Below are positions 9,666-18,254 of a stretch of 64,000 bases of DNA, in pieces. Source of the stretch: Streptomyces hygroscopicus subsp. hygroscopicus (GTDB lineage: Bacteria; Actinomycetota; Actinomycetes; Streptomycetales; Streptomycetaceae); the NCBI RefSeq assembly GCF_030269125.1, contig NZ_BSSM01000001.1:248001-312000 (forward strand). The letters run 5' to 3'. The translations under genes and the position numbers were made by a program. Positions within the stretch are counted from its first letter, which is position 1. Each line of letters starts with the position of its first letter. Under the pieces are notes generated by a model. It did no database searches and was not told the DNA's origin. It saw only the letters and a list, made by a program, of their open reading frames with translations.

Positions 9666-12600
9666 GGTCGGCCTCCGCGGTCGTCCGCGTACCCGGGGAC
9701 CGGGTGCTCGGCGCAGATGCGGCGGACCTCGGCCCGGATCTTGTCGGCCACCGCCGGGTGCACGCCACCGGTGGTGCGCAGTTCGCCGACCACGTCCGCG
9801 ATCAGGTCCGCGCACAGGGCGGCCGTCTCGGGCGGGACGGCCCGTGCCGCCAGCGTGTTGGTGCCGATCCTGATCCCTCCGGTCACCCGCGGCGGCGTGT
9901 CGTCGCCCGGCACCCGGTTCCGGTTGACCAGGATCCCGCAGTCCTCCAGGGCCTCCTCGGCGGCGGCGCCGGTCAGTCCGTCGTCCCGCAGGTCGGCGAG
10001 GACCATGTGGGTGTCGGTGCCGCCCGTGACCACCCGCAGGCCGCGGCTCCTCAGCCGGTCGCCGATGGCGGCGGCGTCGTCGAGGACCAGTTCCATCAGG
10101 GTGCGGAACCCGGGCTGGGCGGCCGCGTGCAGGGCCCGCGCCTTGGCCGCCACGTTGCCGAGATCGGGCGTGCCCTGCACGAGCGGGAACACCGCGCGGT
10201 CGACCAGTTTCCGCAGGGGCACCCGGCCGTCCGGTCCGGGCGCGTCCGCGTCCCGGCCGAGCAGGATCATGCCGCCCCGGGGACCGTAGAGCTGCTTGTA
10301 GGTGCTGGTGGTGGTCAGATGCGCGTGGTCGATCGGGCTCGGGTGCAGCCCGGTGGCCACCAGACCGGAGATGTGCGAGATGTCGGCGATCAGGTACGCG
10401 CCCACGGTGTCGGCGATCTCCCTGAACCGTGCGAAGTCGATCCGCCGGGGGTAGGCGCTGGCGCCGCAGATGACGACCTTCGGCCGGTGCTCGGCGGCGA
10501 GCGCGGCGATCTGCTCGTAGTCCAGCAGGTCGTCGTCGCCCGTGCGGTAGCGGACGGAGCGGAAGTAGCGCCCGGTGACCGAGGCGGCCGAGCCGTGGGA
10601 GAGGTGCCCGCCGCAGTCCAGGTCGAGTCCGAGGATGGTGTCGCCCGGCTCCAGCAGCCCCATGAGCACCGCGAGGTTGGCCGAGGAGCCCGAGTGCGGC
10701 TGGACGTTCGCGGCCCGCGCCCGGAAGAGCGCGCAGGCCCGGCTGGTCGCGAGGCGCTCGACCCGGTCGGCGATCTCCGCGCCCGCGTGGTGGCGGCGGC
10801 CCGGGTACCCCTCCATGGTCAGGTTGGCCAGCGAGGAACCCGCACAGGCCAGTACCGAGGGCGGCGCCACGCTGGAGGAGGCGACCAGCACCAGGGTGTC
10901 CTGCTGCCGGATGTGCTCGCGGTCGAGCAGGTCCGCCAGATCCGGGTCGTCCTCGGCGAGCGCGCTTCGTGCCCGCCGGGCGACGGCGGCCGGCTCCTCA
11001 CCCGGCGCCTCTTCGACAAGCACGCTCGCGAGCGCCTCCCCGACGGCCCCCGGCCCCTCGCCCACGCCATCCTCAGCAAGCCCCCTCGGAAGCGCCTCCC
11101 CAGCGGCCCCCGGCCCCACACCCACGCCGTCCTCGGGCAACGCCCGCGGAAGCAACCGCTCGACGACAGCCGACCCCCCACCCGGAGCATCCTCCGCGAG
11201 CACGCTCGGAAGCGCCTCCCCAGCGGCCCCCGGCCCCACACCCACGCCGTCCTCAGGCAACGCCCGCGGAAGCAACCGCTCGACGACAGCCGACCCCACA
11301 CCCGAAGCATCCTCCGCGAGCACGCTCGGAAGCGCCTCCCCAGCGGCCCCCGGCACATCCGCCCGCTCCTCGTGCGGCTCAAAGGCCCGCTCCTCGCCCA
11401 ATCTCCCAGCCCGCTCCTCGCCCGGCCCCTCAGCCCGCGCCCCAGCCCGCTCCTCGCCCGGCCCCTCAGCCCGCGCCCCGGCCCGCTCCTCGGCCGACTC
11501 CTCGTGCGGTTTCCCGTCCGGCTCCTCCAGCGTGTGGAGCAGCTGGGCGACCCGCAGCGCCTGTGGTCCGGCGACCGGGTCGGCGGCGATCACCGACGCG
11601 AGGTCGGAGACCACCGGATGGGCGAACACCGTGCGGACGGGCACGGGGGCGCCCAGCAACTCCTGGAGCCTCGCGGCCAGTCGGGTGCCGCTCAGCGAGT
11701 CGCCGCCCAGCCGGAAGAAGTTGCCCGCCGTGGCGACCTCGTCGAGTCCGAGGATCTCCCCCACACAGGCCGCGACCAGCTCCGCCAGCAACCCGGCGTC
11801 CGTCCGCGGCTCGGGTTCGGCCGGCTTGTCCGGGGTGGCCGCGAGCGTCGCGAGCGCCAGGCGGTCGACCTTGCCGTTGGCGGTGAGCGGCAGCTCGGGG
11901 AGCAGCCTGATCGCCGAGGGCACCATGGCGGCGGGCAGTTCCTCGGCCAGGTGCTCGCGCAGCGCCTCGGCGCTCGGGCTCGCGTTCGTCTCCGGCACCA
12001 CGAACGCGTGCAGCCGGACCACGCCCGCGCCGCTGCGCGGCGCCGTCACGACCGCGGTCCGCACCCCCTCGACACGGTTCAGCACGGCCTCGATCTCGCC
12101 GAGTTCGATCCGCTGCCCGGCGACCTTGACCTGGAAGTCCTCCCGGCCGAGGATCTCGATGTCCCCGGTCGGCAGCAGTCGGCCGAAGTCGCCGGTCAGA
12201 TAGGCGCGTTCGCCGGTCGTCGGCAGGGTGACGAACTTGGCCCGGGTGCGCTCGGGGTCGCCGAGGTAGCCGATGGCCAGGCCCAGCGGGCTCGCCACGG
12301 CCATCTCACCGCGCGCCCAGGTCGGGCGCGGCCGCAGGTCCCGGTCCACTATGTAGTAGCGCTGGTTGGCGATCGGCTTTCCGTACGGGATGCTCGTCCA
12401 GTGCGGATCCACCGCGCCGATCGGATGGAAGAGCGACCAGCAGATGGTCTCGGTGGGGCCGCCCGATCCGACCACCCGCAGTCCGGGCGCCTGGGTGCGG
12501 GCCCGCTCGGGCAGGTTCAGCGGAATCCAGTCACCGGACAGCACGGCCAGCCGGAGCGTGCCGAGCGTCCGGTCGGCACGCGTCTCCGCCTCGCCGACCA

Positions 12601-14812
12601 GCAGTTCCATCAACACCGGTACGGAGTTCCAGATCGTCACCCGCTCGTCACGCACCAGGTCGACCCAGACGTCCGGTTCGGCGCGCCGGAACGGCGGCGG
12701 GAGGACGACCGCGGCACCGCAGCCCAGCGGGCCGAAGACGTCGTAGATCGACGCGTCGAAGTGCAGCCCGGAGATCGCCAGGAGGCGGTCGGCCGCGGTG
12801 ACCTCGAACCGTGCGCGCACGTCCCGCACCAGGTTGCTCACGCCACGGTGCCCGACCAGCACGCCCTTCGGCTCCCCCGTGGATCCCGAGGTGTAGATGA
12901 CGTACGCCGGGTCGTCGGGTCCCTGGAGGGCGGTGAGCGGTGCGTTGGACGCGGTCCCGAAGTCGGTGTCGGCGCACAGCACGGCCAGGGCGGCCGGCAG
13001 GTCGAGCGAACGGGCCAGGCGGGACTGGGTGAGGACGACGCGCGCCCCGGCCGACTCCAGCAGCCGGGCGATCCGTGCCCGCGGTGCCGCCGCGTCGAGC
13101 GGCAGGTAGGCGCCGCCGGCGGCCAGGACGCCGTAGACCGCGGCGTACTGCTCCCAGCCCTTCTCCATCACCACGCCGACCATGTCCCCGGGCCGTACGC
13201 CCAGCTCGCGCAGCCGGTTCCCGATGCGGTACGCGTGGTCGGCCAGCTCCTCGTAGGTCAGCCGCCGGTCGGGCGCCACGACGGCCTCGGCGTCGGGCGT
13301 CCGCCGCGCCTGGGCGAAGAACCGCTCCTGCAGAAGCACGGCGGGCACCGGCTCGGCCGTGTCGTTGACCTCGTTCCAGACCGCCCGGTCGCGCCTGCTG
13401 CGCATGTCGACGTGCGGGGCCTCCCAGACGCCGTGCCCGACCTCGTCCGCGAGCATCCGCCCGACCAGGTCCCGGAACGCCTCGAACGCGTCCTCGACGA
13501 CGCCGGGCGCGAAGGTGCCGGACCGGTGGTCCCACACCAGCCGGAGTTCCCCGTCCTCCTCGCGGATCTGGAAGTCCAGCGACACCTGCGGGGTCTGCGT
13601 GATCGAGTGCACCTCCGTGCCGAACTCGGTGATCGACCGTGCGGCCGGCAGCCCGAGCAGGCTGGTCACCACGACCGGCATGGACGCGGCCGCGAGTCCG
13701 CGGCGCCGGGCCAGCTCGCGCAGTACGTCCACGCCGTTCACGCATCCGTGCCGGATGTCGGCGCGCAGCCGACCGGCCAGGCCGGCGATCCGCTCGGCCA
13801 CGGTCCGCCCCACCGGGCGGGCCTCCAGCAGGATCGCGTTGGTGTAGTCCCCGATCACGTCCTCGATGCCGGGCACGTCGAACCGCTGGAAGATCGGCAC
13901 GTTCAGGGTGAACGCCGGATCGGAGCTCCAGTTGCGGAGCACCTCGGCGAACGCGCCGACGAGCAGTTCGGTCGCGGTGAGGTCGTACCCGAGGGCCCGC
14001 CGGCGCAGCACCGCGAACTCCTCGGCGGGATAGCGGACCGCGCACCGCTCGAACCGGCCCGGTCCCTCCGCGGTGTACCGCGCCGCGGGCAGGTCGGGCG
14101 CGGGCGGCAGCGCCTCGACGCGCTCCTGCCAGTAGCTCCAGTCGGCCCGCCACCGCTCTCCCCCGCGCACGTCCTCCTCCAGCCACCTGGCGAAGTCCCG
14201 GAACGCGAGCCGCTGTGGTGCCAACTCCGCGTCGGGGTCCTCGTACAGCGCGACCAGGTCGGGAAAGAGATTGAGGAACAGGCAGCTCGCGTCCATGAGT
14301 TGGAGGTCGATGCCGAGTCGCACCCGGACCCGGTCGGACAGCAGCACCACGCGGAGGTCGAACATCGGCCAGGTCGCGGGGTCGAGCATCCGATGGCCCT
14401 CCTCGGCGCGGTCCTGCGCCAGCCGCCGCACGGCGTCCGGATCGTCGCGCAGGTCGTCGACCGCGATCGGTACCGGCCCCGGCCGTTCGAGCACGGACTG
14501 GGTGCCGTCCGGTCCGACCACGGTGCGCAGCCCGGGATGGTGTTCGACCAGCCGCTCCCAGACGCGGCGGTACCGGTCCAGGTCCAGTTCGTCGCGCTCC
14601 CACTCGAAGTACCCGTAGCATCCGACGTTGCCCAGCTCGACGGCGTCCGCCCGGCCGACCCACAGCGCCTGCTGGGTGGGAGTCAGCGGGAACGGCTCAC
14701 CGGCGGCGTCCGGATCGGGCACCAGCGGCGGCAGCCCGGCCGTCCCGCCGCCGGCCGCGGCGCTGCCGTCCGGCATGCGGATCGTGCTGTCCCCCGGGAC
14801 AGTGATCGTCAT
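9662..14812 (-). CDS. NRPS2: Cy-A-PCP fused to serine hydroxymethyltransferase
   Basis: 1716 aa. The Cy domain (about 40-465) has the signature DLQLMDAS (DxxxxD at 169-174). The A domain (about 490-985) has YTSGSTGEPKG, a normal Asp core FDASIYD, and the NSVPxLM/LSGDWIPL style of siderophore-type Cy-A modules. PCP: LGGDSLSG near 1038. A repetitive Ala/Gly/Glu/Pro linker (about 1075-1285) joins a full-length PLP-dependent SHMT (about 1290-1716) with EGYPG, NVQPHSGSSANLAV and Schiff-base Lys1506 in TTTSTYKQLYGPRGG. In ordinary SHMT the residue before the Lys is His and the YYGG motif follows EGYPG; here they are Tyr and HHAG, so altered substrate use is likely. In JBIR-34/35 biosynthesis a free SHMT homologue (FmoH) makes alpha-methyl-L-serine from D-alanine, and the Cy-A-PCP enzyme FmoA3 turns it into 4-methyloxazoline. 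This protein would join both jobs. RBS GAGGAG before ATG. Confidence 0.9.
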   Translation of the reverse strand: MTITVPGDSTIRMPDGSAAAGGGTAGLPPLVPDPDAAGEPFPLTPTQQALWVGRADAVELGNVGCYGYFEWERDELDLDRYRRVWERLVEHHPGLRTVVGPDGTQSVLERPGPVPIAVDDLRDDPDAVRRLAQDRAEEGHRMLDPATWPMFDLRVVLLSDRVRVRLGIDLQLMDASCLFLNLFPDLVALYEDPDAELAPQRLAFRDFARWLEEDVRGGERWRADWSYWQERVEALPPAPDLPAARYTAEGPGRFERCAVRYPAEEFAVLRRRALGYDLTATELLVGAFAEVLRNWSSDPAFTLNVPIFQRFDVPGIEDVIGDYTNAILLEARPVGRTVAERIAGLAGRLRADIRHGCVNGVDVLRELARRRGLAAASMPVVVTSLLGLPAARSITEFGTEVHSITQTPQVSLDFQIREEDGELRLVWDHRSGTFAPGVVEDAFEAFRDLVGRMLADEVGHGVWEAPHVDMRSRRDRAVWNEVNDTAEPVPAVLLQERFFAQARRTPDAEAVVAPDRRLTYEELADHAYRIGNRLRELGVRPGDMVGVVMEKGWEQYAAVYGVLAAGGAYLPLDAAAPRARIARLLESAGARVVLTQSRLARSLDLPAALAVLCADTDFGTASNAPLTALQGPDDPAYVIYTSGSTGEPKGVLVGHRGVSNLVRDVRARFEVTAADRLLAISGLHFDASIYDVFGPLGCGAAVVLPPPFRRAEPDVWVDLVRDERVTIWNSVPVLMELLVGEAETRADRTLGTLRLAVLSGDWIPLNLPERARTQAPGLRVVGSGGPTETICWSLFHPIGAVDPHWTSIPYGKPIANQRYYIVDRDLRPRPTWARGEMAVASPLGLAIGYLGDPERTRAKFVTLPTTGERAYLTGDFGRLLPTGDIEILGREDFQVKVAGQRIELGEIEAVLNRVEGVRTAVVTAPRSGAGVVRLHAFVVPETNASPSAEALREHLAEELPAAMVPSAIRLLPELPLTANGKVDRLALATLAATPDKPAEPEPRTDAGLLAELVAACVGEILGLDEVATAGNFFRLGGDSLSGTRLAARLQELLGAPVPVRTVFAHPVVSDLASVIAADPVAGPQALRVAQLLHTLEEPDGKPHEESAEERAGARAEGPGEERAGARAEGPGEERAGRLGEERAFEPHEERADVPGAAGEALPSVLAEDASGVGSAVVERLLPRALPEDGVGVGPGAAGEALPSVLAEDAPGGGSAVVERLLPRALPEDGVGVGPGAAGEALPRGLAEDGVGEGPGAVGEALASVLVEEAPGEEPAAVARRARSALAEDDPDLADLLDREHIRQQDTLVLVASSSVAPPSVLACAGSSLANLTMEGYPGRRHHAGAEIADRVERLATSRACALFRARAANVQPHSGSSANLAVLMGLLEPGDTILGLDLDCGGHLSHGSAASVTGRYFRSVRYRTGDDDLLDYEQIAALAAEHRPKVVICGASAYPRRIDFARFREIADTVGAYLIADISHISGLVATGLHPSPIDHAHLTTTSTYKQLYGPRGGMILLGRDADAPGPDGRVPLRKLVDRAVFPLVQGTPDLGNVAAKARALHAAAQPGFRTLMELVLDDAAAIGDRLRSRGLRVVTGGTDTHMVLADLRDDGLTGAAAEEALEDCGILVNRNRVPGDDTPPRVTGGIRIGTNTLAARAVPPETAALCADLIADVVGELRTTGGVHPAVADKIRAEVRRICAEHPVPGYADDRGGRP
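11088..11355 (-). repeat. 120-bp tandem repeats encoding the PCP-SHMT linker
   Basis: Two near-identical 120-bp units (11088-11207, 11208-11327) and a 28-bp partial third encode a 40-residue Ala/Gly/Glu/Pro repeat. Each unit is itself two diverged 60-bp halves, and weaker copies extend upstream to about 11040. The repeats are in frame and form a flexible interdomain tether. No spacers, so not a CRISPR. Confidence 0.9.
11412..11493 (-). repeat. 36-bp tandem repeats in the same linker
   Basis: Two 36-bp units (11412-11447, 11448-11483) and part of a third encode GPGEERAGARAE dodecapeptides next to the NRPS2 PCP. They are in frame, acidic/basic and low-complexity, and form part of the linker to the SHMT domain. 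Confidence 0.85.
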
Positions 14813-14850
14813 CGCGACTCCTCGAACGTGACGGCGGACGACAAGGTCCG

Positions 14851-14881
14851 ACTGTAGGAATCGCAGTTACCCCGGGGTTAC
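14851..14881 (-). promoter_or_regulatory. Direct-repeat activator site and -10 box, NRPS2
   Basis: On the minus strand GTAAC (14881-14877) and GTAAC (14870-14866) are spaced 11 bp, followed 9 bp later by TACAGT (14856-14851), a good TANNNT -10. The first repeat is 65-70 bp before the NRPS2 start. This is the most regular of the five copies. Confidence 0.65.
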
Positions 14882-14913
14882 GTCACCGGCTGATAACCGG
14901 CGCGGCCGATGCT
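14882..14913 (+). promoter_or_regulatory. Degenerate activator site for ALDH
   Basis: GTCAC (14882-14886) and ATAAC (14893-14897) start 11 bp apart on the plus strand, directly abutting the NRPS2 site, with GATGCT (14908-14913) after 10 bp. This is a weaker, oppositely oriented copy. If used, transcription would start near the ALDH ATG (14920), giving a leaderless mRNA, which agrees with the lack of a ribosome binding site there. Confidence 0.4.
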
Positions 14914-14919
14914 GCGCCC

Positions 14920-16413
14920 ATGAAGACCATGAGCGCCGCGATTCCCGCGGCGGCCCGCCGTTCACGCTCGGTCCAGTGGATCGACGGCGACTGGCGCCCC
15001 GCGCAGTCCGACTCCGCCCTCCCGGTCGTGGATCCGGCGACCGGTCTCACCCTCGCGGAGGTGCCCGCCGGCGGGCGGGCCGATGTGAACGCCGCCGTCG
15101 CCGCCGCCGTCCGGGCGTTCCCCGCCTGGTCGGCGACACCGCTCGGGGAACGCCTGCGGTACCTCGACCGGCTCGCCGAACTGCTCGACCAGCACGCCGA
15201 CACCGTGGCCGGTGTGCTGACCGCGGAGACCGGGATGCCGGTGGCCCTGGCTCGGAACGCCCAGGTCTCCTTCGGCGTGGGTGCCCTCCGCTCGTGCGTG
15301 GAGGCGGCCCGGGAGCATGCCTGGGAGCAGCGGATCGGCAACTCGCTGGTGCGCTCCGAGGGCGCCGGGGCGGTGGGCTGCATCACCCCGTGGAACGCGC
15401 CGCTGGCGTTGAATCTGCAGAAGGTCCCGGCCGCGCTGGCGGCCGGCTGCACCGTGGTGCTCAAGCCGAGCGAACTGGCGCCGCTGAGCAGCTACTTGCT
15501 GGCCGAGCTGATCGCGCGGACCGACCTGCCCCCCGGTGTGTTCAACCTGGTGTGCGGGACCGGTCCGCAGGCCGGGGAGGCGCTGGCCGCCCACCCGGAG
15601 ATCGCCGTCGTCTCGCTGACCGGTTCGCTCCGCGCCGGACGGCGGGTCTCCGAGCTGGCCGCGCCCCGGGCCGCGCGGGTCAACCTCGAACTGGGCGGCA
15701 AGAGCGCCTCGATCGTGCTGCCCGACGCCGACCTGGGCGCCGCGGTGGCCGCGACCGTGCACCAGGCGAACTTCAACACCGGTCAGGTGTGTTTCGCCTG
15801 GAGTCGCCTCCTGGTCCCGGCCGACCGGTACGACGAGGCCGTGGCGGTCGCGGCCGGGACGGCCGGGGCCCTGCGCGTCGGCGACCCCTGGGACCCGGCC
15901 ACCCAGGTCGGACCGCTGATCCACCGCGCCTCGGCCGAGCGGGTGCGCGGCATCCTGGACGACGCGATCGACGGCGGCGCGACCCTGGTCACCGGTGGCG
16001 AGGTCCCGCCCGGGGCCGCCGGCGGCGGTTATCTGACCCCCGCGGTGCTCGCCGGCCTGCCACCGCGGGCGCGGGCGGTCGTCGAGGAGGTCTTCGGCCC
16101 GGTCGTCGTGGTGCTGCCGTACGCGGACGAGGACGACGCGGTCCGGATCGCCAACAACACCGACTACGGCCTGTCCGGCGCGGTGTGGTCCGACAGCGTC
16201 GAGCACGCCACCGTGATCGCGTCGCGGCTGCGCACCGGCCGGGTGGACGTCAACGGCGCCCCGTTCAACATGCGTGCGCCGTTCGGCGGTTACAGGAGTT
16301 CCGGCAACGGCCGTGAACTGGGCGCCTGGGGTCTGGCCGCCTTCTGCGAGACCAAGGCGATCCAGTTCCCCTCCGCCGAGGAGGGGCTCAGGCTCGGCTC
16401 CGCGGCGGGCTGA
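14920..16413 (+). CDS. Aldehyde dehydrogenase (NAD(P)+-dependent)
   Basis: 497 aa member of the ALDH superfamily, oxidising an aldehyde to a carboxylic acid. Visible: substrate/cofactor motif TPWNAPLALNLQKVPAALAAG, general base Glu in ELGGKS, catalytic Cys in NTGQVC, and EEVFGPVV near the C terminus. Length is normal. It is transcribed divergently from NRPS2 through a 107-bp region holding two activator-type repeats. In this cluster it could oxidise an indole-3-carbaldehyde to the acid loaded by NRPS1; that substrate is inference from context. Start ATG 14920 has no clear ribosome binding site; ATG 14929 in the same frame is an alternative. Confidence 0.93.
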   Translation: MKTMSAAIPAAARRSRSVQWIDGDWRPAQSDSALPVVDPATGLTLAEVPAGGRADVNAAVAAAVRAFPAWSATPLGERLRYLDRLAELLDQHADTVAGVLTAETGMPVALARNAQVSFGVGALRSCVEAAREHAWEQRIGNSLVRSEGAGAVGCITPWNAPLALNLQKVPAALAAGCTVVLKPSELAPLSSYLLAELIARTDLPPGVFNLVCGTGPQAGEALAAHPEIAVVSLTGSLRAGRRVSELAAPRAARVNLELGGKSASIVLPDADLGAAVAATVHQANFNTGQVCFAWSRLLVPADRYDEAVAVAAGTAGALRVGDPWDPATQVGPLIHRASAERVRGILDDAIDGGATLVTGGEVPPGAAGGGYLTPAVLAGLPPRARAVVEEVFGPVVVVLPYADEDDAVRIANNTDYGLSGAVWSDSVEHATVIASRLRTGRVDVNGAPFNMRAPFGGYRSSGNGRELGAWGLAAFCETKAIQFPSAEEGLRLGSAAG

Positions 16414-16432
16414 GCGCCCGGCCGGGTGGCCG

Positions 16433-17173
16433 TCAGAACCCGGCCAGGAGTTCCGCCAGCTCCTTGGGCCGCGACAGCATCGGCCAGTGCCCGGTCGGCA
16501 GCCCGGTCATGGTCCACTCCGGGCCGGCCAGCATCGAGAAGGCCGGGACGCCCGCCGCCACCAGGGCCCGCACCTGCTCGACGGGGAAGGTGCAGGCGAT
16601 CAGGGTGCGGGGGGTGTCCGGGATCTCGGCGGGCCTGCGCGCGGGGCCCAGCACCATCGCGGCGGGCTGCGCGGAGGCGCGCTCGCGCATCAGCGCCAGG
16701 TCCCGCGCCGAGAGATCGGCCAGGGCGGCCCGGTCCTGCTGCGGGTCGTCCTCGGCGAACGACGGGGCCGGCAGCAGCCATCCCCGCCCCTCCGTCTCGA
16801 TCTGCCGCCGCTGCCACGCCTGCACCTCGGGCGGCAGGAACTCGATCTGCGCCATGCCGTCCGGGAACGGGGCCGTGTCGACGTACACGATCCGCCGCAG
16901 CCGCTCCGGCACCTGGTCGGCGGCCGCCGTACCCGCGATGGTCGCGCCGCTGTGCAGCACCAGCACCACGTCGTCGAGGTCGCCGATCGTGCCCACGATG
17001 TCGGCGACATGGGTGCCGACGCCGACGTCGGGTGTCGCCTCGCCGGCCCGCTCGCCCTGCCCGGTCAGCGACACCACCCTGACCTGGTGCCCGGCGTCGC
17101 CGAGCAGCCTGCCGACCTCCTCCCAGACCCACGGTCCGAAGAAGAACCCCGGGACCAGCACGTACGTCGACAT
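16433..17173 (-). CDS. Alpha/beta hydrolase
   Basis: 246 aa alpha/beta-hydrolase fold protein of the esterase/hydroxynitrile-lyase-like group. The oxyanion strand YVLVPGFFFGPWVW, the nucleophile elbow VLHSGATIAG (Ser in HSG) and the C-terminal catalytic His in GHWPM are present. Start ATG 17173 has AAGGAG 8 nt upstream; the frame remains open upstream but the added residues look non-coding. It lies convergent to ALDH and divergent from the WYL regulator (97 bp apart), an arrangement typical of a regulator with its target. Neither gene has the GTAAC repeat, so they may be a private module inserted between cluster operons. Confidence 0.85.
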   Translation of the reverse strand: MSTYVLVPGFFFGPWVWEEVGRLLGDAGHQVRVVSLTGQGERAGEATPDVGVGTHVADIVGTIGDLDDVVLVLHSGATIAGTAAADQVPERLRRIVYVDTAPFPDGMAQIEFLPPEVQAWQRRQIETEGRGWLLPAPSFAEDDPQQDRAALADLSARDLALMRERASAQPAAMVLGPARRPAEIPDTPRTLIACTFPVEQVRALVAAGVPAFSMLAGPEWTMTGLPTGHWPMLSRPKELAELLAGF

Positions 17174-17270
17174 CTGCGTTCTCCTTGCTCTCCCACGCTT
17201 TCTGACGCCCCGAAGGTAGACTTGAATCAGGGCGAAACCGGTCCGGATAGGTCTGCGGGAGCGGAAAGCT

Positions 17271-18242
17271 GTGCCAAAGGAGCGACCCACGACGCGCGTC
17301 CTGGCGATGCTGGAGCTGCTCCAGGACCGGCCCGGCATCAACGGCCGGGACCTGGCGCAGCGGCTCGGCGTGGACGAGCGGACCGTGCGCCGCTACGCCG
17401 CCCACCTCACCGAACTGGGCATCCCGGTCACCGCCGAGCGCGGACGCTACGGCGGCTACCGGCTGCCGCCCACCTTCCGGCTGCCGCCGCTCACCCTCAC
17501 CGACGACGAAGCCGGCACGGTCATCCTGGGGCTGCTGGCCAACCATCCGGACGGTCCGCCGGCAGGCTCCACCGAGAGTGCCCTCGCCAAGATCAACCGG
17601 GTGCTGCCCCCCGCTGTCGCGGACCGGGTCGCCGCCCTCCGCGGCACGCTCGTCTTCGGCCACCACGCCGATCCCGGCACCGCCCCCGACCCCCGGATCG
17701 CCCTGGACCTCGCCGCCGCGGCGCGTGATCGCCGCCGGGTCGGCATCACGTACCGCTCGTGGCGGGGCGAGACCTCAGAACGCGAACTCGCCCCCTACGG
17801 GCTGGTGTTCCACTCGGGCCGCTGGTACGTGACCGGGCTGGACTCGCGCCGTGCCGCGATCCGGGTGTTCCGCATCGACCGCATCCGTGCCCTCCGGCCC
17901 GCCGAGGGCGCGCGAGCCGCACCGCCGCCGCCCGGATTCGACCCGGCCGCGCAGGTCACCGCGTCCCTCGGCGAGGTCTCCGGCAGACACCGGGTCGAAG
18001 TGCTCCTGCACACCACCCTCGAACAGGCCGCCCGCCGTGTGCCGCCGGCCGCGGCGGCCCTCACCCAGACCCCCGAGGGGGTTGTGCTGGTCACGCGCGC
18101 CGAGCGGCTCGACACCATGGCCGGCTACCTGGCAGGGCTCGGCTGTCCCCTCACGGTCCGCCGGCCGGCCGGGCTCCGCGACGCCCTCGCGCGGCTGTCC
18201 GACCAGCTCGCCGCCTACGCCGCCCGCACGCGCGAACCCTGA
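17271..18242 (+). CDS. HTH-WYL domain transcriptional regulator (YafY-like)
   Basis: 323 aa. The N-terminal DeoR-type winged helix (about 4-60: LAMLELLQDRPG, then DERTVRRYAAHL as recognition helix, YGGYRL) is followed by a WYL ligand-binding domain (ERELAPYGLVFHSGRWYV, near residue 175) and a C-terminal WCX-like extension. It starts with GTG. WYL regulators bind small ligands or nucleic acid and usually control a neighbouring gene; the divergent hydrolase is the obvious target. The gene is convergent with NRPS3, with 12 bp between the stops. Confidence 0.9.
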   Translation: MPKERPTTRVLAMLELLQDRPGINGRDLAQRLGVDERTVRRYAAHLTELGIPVTAERGRYGGYRLPPTFRLPPLTLTDDEAGTVILGLLANHPDGPPAGSTESALAKINRVLPPAVADRVAALRGTLVFGHHADPGTAPDPRIALDLAAAARDRRRVGITYRSWRGETSERELAPYGLVFHSGRWYVTGLDSRRAAIRVFRIDRIRALRPAEGARAAPPPPGFDPAAQVTASLGEVSGRHRVEVLLHTTLEQAARRVPPAAAALTQTPEGVVLVTRAERLDTMAGYLAGLGCPLTVRRPAGLRDALARLSDQLAAYAARTREP

Positions 18243-18254
18243 GGCCCTGGGGGG

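Noticed and set aside
11040-11360. Repeat array considered as CRISPR
   Set aside because: Repeats are directly adjacent without unique spacers, and are in frame inside a coding region.
9704-14857. Very long open frame antisense to NRPS2 (about 1700 codons)
   Set aside because: A mirror of strong third-position GC bias; its translation is Arg/Gly/Val-rich low complexity with no motif, while the minus strand encodes clear Cy-A-PCP-SHMT.
17271-18242. WYL regulator as the activator of the GTAAC-repeat regulon
   Set aside because: WYL/YafY proteins usually bind palindromic sites at adjacent divergent genes, and neither this gene nor the hydrolase carries the repeat.
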